Shown here piece by piece: positions 8,371 through 14,851 of a stretch of 64,000 nt of DNA. This DNA is from Salinisphaera sp052044135 (lineage in GTDB: Bacteria; Pseudomonadota; Gammaproteobacteria; Nevskiales; Salinisphaeraceae). The translations under genes were made by a program, and so were the position numbers. Position 1 is the stretch's first letter; every line of letters begins with the position of its first letter. The notes beneath the pieces were generated by a model, which did no database searches, was not told the DNA's origin, and was given only the letters and a program-made list of their open reading frames with translations. Location of the stretch: assembly GCF_052044135.1 (NCBI RefSeq), contig NZ_JBQDYF010000008.1:62001-126000 (forward strand), written 5' to 3'.

Positions 8371-9225
8371 ATGACCGAACAGGCACCGGAAACGCCGTCC
8401 GAGCTACAGCGCCGGATATTGGCCGAATACAAGAACCTGAGTAAGCGACTGCAGCAGATCGCTCAGTTCGCTGTCGACCATCCCAACGACATGGCGCTGG
8501 AAACCACGGCGGTCATCGCCGACCGGGCCGGTGTGCAGCCCTCGGCGATCATCCGTTTCGCCAAGGCGTTCGGCTATTCCGGGTTCTCCGAGCTGCAACG
8601 GGTGTACCAGACCCGGTTGGCCGAAACCGCCTCCAGCTATAGCGAGCGTCTGCGCCGGCTGCGCCGGGAAGAGGAAAACGATACCCAGGCGCTCACGCCC
8701 CACGGCGTGTTGCGTCAGTTCTGCCAGGCCAATCGCATGGCACTCGATCATCTCGCCGACGAGATCGATGCCGAGGGCCTGGCGACGGCGGCGCGGATTA
8801 TGGCCCGCGCCGAGTGCATCCACCTCTGCGGGCAGCGCCGGTCGTTCCCGGTGGTGACCTACATGGCCTATGCGCTAAGCCGGATTCAGGCCAATGCCTG
8901 CCTGCTGGACGGGCTCGGCGGCATGCTCGCGCAGCAGACCGCGCGCGTACGGCCCGGTGATGTATTGTTCGCCGTCTCGTTTCATCCTTATGCCGAGGAA
9001 ACCGCCGAAACCATTCGGCACGCCACCGAGCAGGGCACGCCGGTCGTCGTGCTCACCGACAGCCCGCTCAGTCCGGTGGCCGCACACGCCACGGTCTGCC
9101 TCGAAGTCCACGATGCGGAGATGCACAACTTCCGCTCGCTCACGGCATCCATGTGCCTGGCTCAGGCGTTGACCGTCGCGGTGGGGCTCGCTCTGGATGG
9201 GCAGCCGGACGAGCGCCGGTCGTGA
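8371..9225 (+). CDS. RpiR/MurR-family transcriptional regulator (HTH + SIS domain)
   Basis: A 284-residue protein with an N-terminal RpiR helix-turn-helix (DRAGVQPSAIIRFAKAFGY, about residues 50-68) and a C-terminal SIS sugar-phosphate binding domain that includes IHLCGQRRSFPVVTY and VLFAVSFHPYAEETAE. RpiR proteins sense phosphorylated sugars or related catabolites, and in several bacteria control inositol or hexosamine genes. A second regulator next to a LacI-type one suggests dual control of the cluster. The 248-bp gap upstream is AT-rich and probably carries its promoter. Confidence 0.85.
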   Translation: MTEQAPETPSELQRRILAEYKNLSKRLQQIAQFAVDHPNDMALETTAVIADRAGVQPSAIIRFAKAFGYSGFSELQRVYQTRLAETASSYSERLRRLRREEENDTQALTPHGVLRQFCQANRMALDHLADEIDAEGLATAARIMARAECIHLCGQRRSFPVVTYMAYALSRIQANACLLDGLGGMLAQQTARVRPGDVLFAVSFHPYAEETAETIRHATEQGTPVVVLTDSPLSPVAAHATVCLEVHDAEMHNFRSLTASMCLAQALTVAVGLALDGQPDERRS

Positions 9226-9237
9226 CACGGTGTTGCC

Positions 9238-9518
9238 AGGGCCTGTTGCCGTTTCGTACACGTGCCGCGTTGGAGACCGCAAATCCGTCGAGACAAGGCG
9301 CGCGTCGCCGGTCGTGGCGAGCCACGATCAAGACGCGCAACGCCGTATCGGCGGATTTGCCGCCCAACCCGAAGGGACAAGCGCCCAAAGATTAACGACA
9401 CGACGGCAATCCAGCGTTGGTGCTCTCTCGCGTAGAACGACTACGCGACCTTCGCTACGCCTCGTCTTGCCGCAAAACAGCGTTTGGCGCGGACGCGCGC
9501 GAAACGGCAACAGACCCT
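9238..9518. repeat. MITE-like palindromic element, copy 2
   Basis: A 281-bp relative of the element at 2044-2313. Its ends are inverted repeats (AGGGCCTGTTGCCGTTTCG against CGAAACGGCAACAGACCCT) with one mismatch. It shares the internal blocks AACCCGAAGGGACAAGCGC and CTTGCCGCAAAACAGCG with copy 1. It differs by an 11-bp net length change in the centre, which replaces one arm of the internal 19-bp inverted repeat. It starts 13 bases after the RpiR-type gene stop, so it may also serve as a transcription end. Confidence 0.75.
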
Positions 9519-9938
9519 AGTCTGAGCAGGCACTCTGACCATCCTGTCGTTGCAAGCCGTTGCGGGTTGGCCGCCGCAGACGCGGTCCATTGCGCACACC
9601 ACGCGATGCCGTATGAAGCGGCTGAAGGGCCCGATAGTCGTTGGGCTATCGGGGCACTCGGGCGCTTCGATGCGTCGACCAATAGCAAAGCCGCGACAAT
9701 CGTGTTGTCCGTGTGGGGCGTGGCTGCGCGTCATGCATCGTCATGGGCCGCGCCATGGCGTCAGCCACGGCTTATAACGCTTGGGCCACGAGAGCAATGC
9801 TGGGGTAAAGCAGCAGCGCGCGAGGAATGTTTCAATGATCGGCGAGTACATTAATACTGAAACGGGCGACACCCTAGTACTGGGCCGGGGGCATAGCATG
9901 AACGGCGGGGTAAGTGATCGACAACCAAGGTGCTCTGC
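9519..9938. other. Intergenic region without recognisable gene
   Basis: About 420 bases between the MITE-like element and the XRE regulator. Short open frames exist on both strands but have no family features, no ribosome binding sites and atypical composition. Nothing else is recognised. The region probably contains the XRE gene promoter. Confidence 0.4.
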
Positions 9939-10328
9939 ATGGGTGACGCCCGTCCCGACCCGCGGGGGGTTCTTGCGCGTAATCTGCGACATTTGATGGG
10001 CCTCAAGGGCTGGTCGCAGGGGCGCTTGTCGCAAAAAAGCGGTGTCAGCCAGAAAAGCATCAGCAATATCCTGAATCAGGAAAAACAGCCCACTCTGGCA
10101 ACCGTGGACAAGCTGGCCGCCGCCTTCGACCTGAATATTTGGCATCTGATGCTGCCGCGCCTGCCCGAGCAGCTGGTCGATTTGCCGTCAGTCGAGCACC
10201 TGCTCCTGTGTTACACCAAGGCCTCCGACCAGGGACGGCATTACATCGACCGTGTCGCTGAGCGCGAAGCCTATTATGGCCGGCATGCCGGGCCCGATGG
10301 CGAGCAGGGCGGGTCGGGGGCAACCTAG
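9939..10328 (+). CDS. XRE-family (Cro/CI-type) transcriptional regulator
   Basis: A 129-residue protein with an N-terminal helix-turn-helix of the Cro/CI type: the segment GWSQGRLSQKSGVSQKSISN forms helices 2-3, followed by the typical PTLATVDKLAAAFDL. The C-terminal half is charged and has no recognised domain. ATG 9939 is preferred over an in-frame GTG three codons upstream because AAGGTG lies at the right distance. Regulators of this size are common in prophage remnants and mobile islands, and this one sits in accessory DNA. Its target is unknown. Confidence 0.7.
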   Translation: MGDARPDPRGVLARNLRHLMGLKGWSQGRLSQKSGVSQKSISNILNQEKQPTLATVDKLAAAFDLNIWHLMLPRLPEQLVDLPSVEHLLLCYTKASDQGRHYIDRVAEREAYYGRHAGPDGEQGGSGAT

Positions 10329-10915
10329 GCCACTTGCATCGCAATCCATGGTGCCCTTGGCGTAGGTCAAAATTCGCGCCAAAAAGTCTCGTTAGTACGG
10401 ATGGTTGCGATGCAGTCCGTATCAGGGGCTGTGCCCGTGTTACACAACACGAAGGACTGGTGACCGCCCGGGGCGGGTAAGTGCTCGGCGTGTTTGCCTT
10501 TCGTGCCTTGCCTCGTGCGCGCGCCAGCGGTTTCGAACGGCCCTGACGATGTCGGCGCTCTTTGCCTTCGCAATGTGCTGTGGCGATGGCTGAGGTGTGG
10601 CGGCTGATTGCGCGCCTCGTTCCGTGAGAAATGGCTTTGCATAGCCGCTCATGGGAAAGCCTGGCGGCTTTTTGCTTTCTTGTCTCGGGCGCAACCGGGC
10701 GGGCAGGCCCGGGCCTGATAGCGTCTAAAGTCCGGGTTCGTCTCGGCTATTGCATGGTCGAGCTCAAGATGAGTAACATAAAACTTGAATATAAAATTTA
10801 ATAAGTAATAAAATGCTTAAACTGCTGGCGTGGCGATCGTCGCTTGGCTGCGTAGCAGGCGGTGAGCGTCGCTCGGCGCGCTAACAAACAACGCGACAAC
10901 CTGGCTGGCCGTGAT
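10329..10915. other. Intergenic region with a possible terminator
   Basis: No supportable gene. A terminator-like hairpin lies at 10656-10673. A very AT-rich patch at about 10770-10815, unlike the surroundings, may be promoter DNA for the following small ORF or a remnant of transferred DNA. Confidence 0.35.
10656..10673 (+). terminator. Possible intrinsic terminator
   Basis: Six-base stem AAAGCC/GGCTTT with loop TGGC running into a short T-run. It lies about 330 bases beyond the XRE gene stop, so it could end that transcript or an unrecognised small RNA. Confidence 0.35.
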
Positions 10916-11281
10916 ATGCAAGGACCCCGAAAAAACGAGCCGGAGAAGCCCTTACGTGCAGCCGTTCGAAACCGGTCGCACGCCTGCGGTGGACAGCATA
11001 GCGCTATCTCGGAGCTGGAGCGGCAGGTCGACGCGGCGGAGTGTGCCCCGCACGTGATACATAACCTGTACTGCGCGCTGGAGCACATGCTGGCCCTGCA
11101 TTCGCAGGGTGCGGCCCCCGACCGCCAAGACCTCGTTTGTTGCTACGGACGAATGCAGCTGATGCTGGCCAGTCGTATGTTTCCTGCCTTGAAGGCCGTC
11201 GGGGAGGAAATCCCGCGCGCTAGCCGGCGCCAGGACGCGGCAGCCGGATCGAGAGCTGCCCTGTGTGGTCGGTTCGGTTGA
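10916..11281 (+). CDS. Hypothetical protein, doubtful
   Basis: Open frame of 121 codons from ATG 10916, with an alternative GTG at 10862. The middle part (ISELERQVDAAECAPHVI and later HMLALHSQG) looks helical and protein-like. The ends are arginine- and alanine-rich as expected of non-coding GC-rich DNA. There is no good ribosome binding site and no recognised family. It may be a small accessory gene or chance. Confidence 0.3.
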   Translation: MQGPRKNEPEKPLRAAVRNRSHACGGQHSAISELERQVDAAECAPHVIHNLYCALEHMLALHSQGAAPDRQDLVCCYGRMQLMLASRMFPALKAVGEEIPRASRRQDAAAGSRAALCGRFG

Positions 11282-11574
11282 ATCGGGCGCTGATTTATGT
11301 ACTGCGGCCAAGATGTGGTTATTTTGCGATCACAGCCGCATCTGCGGGAGATAGGCTGAGCGCCAAGTTGGTCCCGTCGCTGCATGCCGGGCAACTCGGG
11401 GCCGGACGATAAGCCGCTCCCGCCTTATCGCCGGGCCCATCCGGCCTGGATCAGCTGGGAGCTCGGGGTCGGAGCGAGGGAGGGACGTTTCATCCATGGC
11501 GTTGAGCATGGCCGGCTATGGCCACGCCCTTTCTGATACTGTCTTCGCCCCTGGTTTTCAGTCCATTCGTCAAC

Positions 11575-12411
11575 ATGACCGTTATTCTGGGATTGCTGGC
11601 GGCAGTGGCCTACGGCGCAAGCGATTTCGCCGCCGGTGTGGGCGGGCGGCGGCTGGGCGCGGGCGTCGTCGCGTTGTTCGTCCAGATCGTGGCCTTTCTG
11701 ATGGCGGTGGTCGCCGTGACGATGGAAACGCATCACGGTTTCACGGCATCGGCGTTAGGGTGGGGGCTGGTTGCCGGCATCGGCTGTGCCGCGGGCACGA
11801 TGGCGCTGTATCGCGGATTCGTCGTCGGGCGCATCAGCGTCGTGGCGCCGTTGTCGGCGGTGGTGGCCGCCGTGGTGCCCGCGCTCACGGGTATTGCCCT
11901 GGGCGAGCATCTCACATCGCTGGCCGGCCTGGGCCTCGTGTTCGCGTTGCCCGCCATCGGGCTCGTATCCTGGCATCGCGATACAACGGTGAAAACCAAG
12001 GCGCGCCCGGGCGTGCTCGAGGGGTTGATCAGCGGCGCCGGGTTCGCCGTTTTGTTCATCGCCCTGGATCAGGCCGGCGCGGCTGCTGGATTCTGGCCGC
12101 TCGTGCCGGGTCTTGCCCTGGCCGGCGTGTTGATTCTGCCGTTCGCCCTGAAAGAGCCGCGCCCCATCCCTGTCGACACCGCCGCTCTCGCACTCCTGCT
12201 GACGGCCGGCGTGTTCGGCGGCGCGGCCGATCTATTGCTTTTGACTGCCACCGGGCGCGGCCCATTGTCGATCGTCGCCGTGCTGACAGCGCTCTATCCG
12301 GCCGTGACCATCCTGCTCGCCCGTGTTTTCCTCGGCGAGCGATGGAACGCGGCGCAGACCTGCGGGCTCGTAGCCGCCGTCGTCGCGATTACCCTGATTA
12401 CGCTGGGTTGA
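11575..12411 (+). CDS. EamA/DMT-family membrane transporter
   Basis: About 278 residues with ten predicted hydrophobic segments and the two-fold EamA repeat of the drug/metabolite transporter superfamily. The first helix reads LGLLAAVAYGASDFAAG, a usual EamA start, and a later LTALYPAVTILLARVFLGER is the typical end of the second repeat. An in-frame ATG at 11518 would add 19 hydrophobic residues. The later ATG is chosen because it matches the family's usual N-terminus, although neither start has a clear ribosome binding site. It probably exports a small metabolite. Confidence 0.75.
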   Translation: MTVILGLLAAVAYGASDFAAGVGGRRLGAGVVALFVQIVAFLMAVVAVTMETHHGFTASALGWGLVAGIGCAAGTMALYRGFVVGRISVVAPLSAVVAAVVPALTGIALGEHLTSLAGLGLVFALPAIGLVSWHRDTTVKTKARPGVLEGLISGAGFAVLFIALDQAGAAAGFWPLVPGLALAGVLILPFALKEPRPIPVDTAALALLLTAGVFGGAADLLLLTATGRGPLSIVAVLTALYPAVTILLARVFLGERWNAAQTCGLVAAVVAITLITLG

Positions 12412-12479
12412 TTACTGCCAGGGCGGACGTTTTACCAGCCAGGTTTGGCCGTAGAGGCTATGCTCGGGGAGGTCGTCGA

Positions 12480-12593
12480 ACGACAAATACGACTACATAT
12501 GACGCTCTTTAACAGCACTGAAATACCGGCGTTCAGGTTGGTGCTTTTTCCCTGTCTTTAAAATCCCTGTTAAAACAGCGATGTATTTTTAGA
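12480..12593 (+). promoter_or_regulatory. Leader of CRISPR array 1
   Basis: AT-rich stretch immediately before the first repeat. It shares short blocks with the leader of array 2: CTTTAACA, a GGTGGTTTT-like tract, and a terminal TTAGA abutting the first repeat. Leaders contain the array promoter and the integration host factor and Cas1-Cas2 docking sites for new spacers. Presence of both leaders suggests that both arrays can be transcribed left to right. Confidence 0.6.
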
Positions 12594-13783
12594 GCGTTCC
12601 CCGCAGGCGCGGGGATGAACCGAAAACCCCCGGCACCGGAACGTTCGGCAACACGCGTTCCCCGCAGGCGCGGGGATGAACCGGTCACGGTTTCGCCGGG
12701 TGTCACCGCCAAGGGGCGTTCCCCGCAGGCGCGGGGATGAACCGCCTGAACAAGTCGCAGGCGAGCGCACTGGAAGCGCGTTCCCCGCAGGCGCGGGGAT
12801 GAACCGGTCTCGCAAGCTCAAGCCGCCGACCGCCTTGGGCGTTCCCCGCAGGCGCGGGGATGAACCTATGGCGCCCGGTTACACCGCGTTAGCGGTGATG
12901 CGTTCCCCGCAGGCGCGGGGATGAACCGCTATTGCTATAGCGGCGGATCTGGGGGCGCCGGCGTTCCCCGCAGGCGCGGGGATGAACCGCAAACGGCGCG
13001 AACACGGGCGGATTCAGACCCGCGTTCCCCGCAGGCGCGGGGATGAACCGGGAGCCCGCGCCGCTCATCCACGAAGGAACAGGCGTTCCCCGCAGGCGCG
13101 GGGATGAACCGCCAATCATTTCTACCAGCAGAATGTTGTGCCGGCGTTCCCCGCAGGCGCGGGGATGAACCGCCAAGGCCGGCGCCCGGCTCGGCGTCTC
13201 CGGAGCGTTCCCCGCAGGCGCGGGGATGAACCGTCGATGTCCTGCTTGACGCTGATTTCCAGCGTGCGTTCCCCGCAGGCGCGGGGATGAGCCGGGATTG
13301 GCCCAAGCAGACCGGGGAAGCGAAATGCGTTCCCCGCAGGCGCGGGGATGAACCGCCGGATCGGCCGCTGTCGGATGACGATCGGCGGCGTTCCCCGCAG
13401 GCGCGGGGATGAACCGGCCGACGCGGCTTCGTTCGCCGAGCGCGAAGCGCGTTCCCCGCAGGCGCGGGGATGAACCGTCCGCGTTCGTGCGCTCGACGAC
13501 GCCGCGGCCGCGTTCCCCGCAGGCGCGGGGATGAACCGTGCGACCAATGCAGTTGGTAGGCCAATGCGTTGGCGTTCCCCGCAGGCGCGGGGATGAACCG
13601 GATCTGATCCGGCGTCGCGGAAGCCCAGCTTCGCGTTCCCCGCAGGCGCGGGGATGAACCGATGAAATCACCTGCTCAGGTCGAAAAGGTCGTGCGTTCC
13701 CCGCAGGCGCGGGGATGAACCGCATGCGGGCCAAGATGCCGGCGCCATCGACGTCTGTTCCCCGCACGCGCGGAGATGAACCT
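12594..13783 (+). CRISPR. Type I-E CRISPR array 1 (20 repeats, 19 spacers)
   Basis: Twenty 29-nt repeats at 61-nt intervals, apart from two 62-nt steps, with 32-33-nt spacers. The repeat starts GCGTTCCCCGC and ends GGGGATGAACCG. Its stem CCCCGC/GCGGGG is the Cas6e hairpin, and the last 8 bases would be the crRNA 5' handle ATGAACCG. All repeats start with G, whereas all in array 2 start with C. Repeat 12 (13266) carries GATGAGCCG. The last repeat (13755-13783) is degenerate, as usual at the trailer end. Decayed repeats continue beyond it. Transcription is rightward from the leader. Confidence 0.98.
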
Positions 13784-13815
13784 CTATCGTCTATCGACGG
13801 GCGCTCAGAGACAGC

Positions 13816-13844
13816 GTGTTACCCGTGGGCGCACGCATAGCCGG
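13816..13844 (+). repeat. Decayed CRISPR repeat (fossil) at the end of array 1
   Basis: Starts exactly 61 bases after the last degenerate repeat. It keeps GTGTT, CCCGT, GGGCG and AGCCGG at the corresponding repeat positions with many substitutions. It marks the left side of decayed array DNA into which the toxin-antitoxin pair appears to have been inserted. Confidence 0.6.
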
Positions 13845-14007
13845 GGCATTGACTTACTGTATGCGCTCACCCGTCTATGTCTGATGTAGCGACGAGCGGA
13901 CAAAACCTGTCTGTGCATCGCCTATCGCCTTAATGTCGTTGTCAAACGAGTTGCAACTTTCTCCGCAGCCCTTATGATTTACACGTACATCGTAAGGGGG
14001 CGAGGCA

Positions 14008-14241
14008 ATGAGCCGAATGATCAATTTTCGTGCCGACGACGAACTGGATGCCCGGCTCACGCGGCTCGCGCGGCTCACCGGGCGAACGAAGACGTTTTAC
14101 GTTCGCCAGGCCGTAGAAAGTCAGATCGAGGATCTGGAAGATATCTACCTGGCTGACCAAGTTATGTCTCGTGTCGATGAGGGCAGCGAGGCCACTTACG
14201 ATCTTGATGAGATAGAGCGCGGTCTTGGCCTGGCGGATTGA
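14008..14241 (+). CDS. RelB/DinJ-like ribbon-helix-helix antitoxin
   Basis: A 77-residue antitoxin with an N-terminal ribbon-helix-helix DNA-binding segment (MINFRADDELDARLTRLA, then TGRTKTFYVRQAV) and an acidic C-terminal tail that would wrap the toxin. GGGGGCGAGG lies just upstream of the ATG. It overlaps the toxin gene by 17 bases, the usual translational coupling. It should autorepress the operon together with the toxin. The pair lies between decayed repeats of CRISPR array 1. Confidence 0.85.
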   Translation: MSRMINFRADDELDARLTRLARLTGRTKTFYVRQAVESQIEDLEDIYLADQVMSRVDEGSEATYDLDEIERGLGLAD

Positions 14242-14497
14242 GCTCACCGACACGGCGCGCAAGGCTCTGGAAAAGCTCGACCCGCAAACCGCGCGGCGTA
14301 TTTCCGCTTATCTGCGCGAGCGTGTTGCTGCCGCGGACGAGCCGCGCCAATTAGCAAAAAGCCTGCAGGGCGAGTTGCGGGAATATTGGCGTTTTCGAGT
14401 CGGCGACTATCGCATCGTCTGTGATATTCAGGATGACGTCCTTCGCGTTCTGGTTGTCCGTATCGCGCATCGAAAGCGTGTTTACCGGCGGCGTTAA
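14225..14497 (+). CDS. RelE/ParE-family toxin
   Basis: A 90-residue toxin of the RelE/ParE superfamily. Visible features are WRIELTDTARKALEKLDP at the N-terminus, the core LREYWRFRVGDYRIVCDI, and a basic end RIAHRKRVYRRR that fits the RelE-like ribosome-dependent mRNA interferases. The start is TTG at 14225, overlapping the antitoxin gene. Its stop codon ends only 3 bases before a decayed CRISPR repeat at 14501. Confidence 0.85.
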   Translation: MAWRIELTDTARKALEKLDPQTARRISAYLRERVAAADEPRQLAKSLQGELREYWRFRVGDYRIVCDIQDDVLRVLVVRIAHRKRVYRRR

Positions 14498-14500
14498 CTC

Positions 14501-14651
14501 GCAGTCGCTGTATGCGCGGAGATGAACCGACGGCGCCGGGATATCACGGCGACGGCTGCCTGTATTCCCCGTATGCGCGGGTAGAAACTGGCTCTTGAAC
14601 CTTGCGGCTATTCTGCCATTGACCGTTCCCTGCGCCTGCCGGAACGGGCGG
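14501..14651 (+). repeat. Three decayed CRISPR repeats to the right of the toxin gene
   Basis: Repeat-like 29-mers start at 14501, 14562 and 14623, each exactly 61 bases apart, which leaves 32-base spacer positions. The first keeps the perfect 3' half (GCGCGGAGATGAACCG with one change). The second keeps ATTCCCCGTATGCGCGGG. The third keeps CCGTTCCC plus scattered matches. The registers of these and of the fossil at 13816 differ by a non-multiple of 61, as expected if the toxin-antitoxin DNA was inserted. The remaining 200 bases up to cas3 hold nothing recognised. Confidence 0.75.
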
Positions 14652-14851
14652 ATCACGATCTGCACGGCTGGGTCAGCCGTCTTGTGGTGTTTCGACTGCC
14701 GATCGTTTGTTGTCGCCGAGTCTGAAGTATCGACCCCGTCCTCCGTGTTCGGCGTCCGCTGTTTTTTCTCTGAGTTGTTCTCGCAGGGTCACGAATTGAC
14801 CCACTGCGTATCTCACACTAACGCTGTCGGTTTGGGGAAAAGAGAAAACGC

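Noticed and set aside
2813..9225. Assignment of the first sugar cluster to myo-inositol, ribose or fructose
   Set aside because: Regulator and importer types are compatible with several sugars, and no diagnostic catabolic enzyme is present.
11496..12512. 338-codon frame overlapping the EamA gene
   Set aside because: It is a frame shadow with arginine- and glycine-rich translation, whereas the other frame has ten membrane helices.
12570..13767. Long minus-strand reading frames across CRISPR array 1 encoding repeated FIPAPAGNA and VHPRACGER peptides
   Set aside because: They are the translation of the CRISPR repeats; the periodicity and absence of ribosome binding sites show that they are not genes.
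13877..13905. A further decayed repeat at the next 61-nt step after 13816
   Set aside because: Only about a third of positions match the repeat, no better than chance in this composition.
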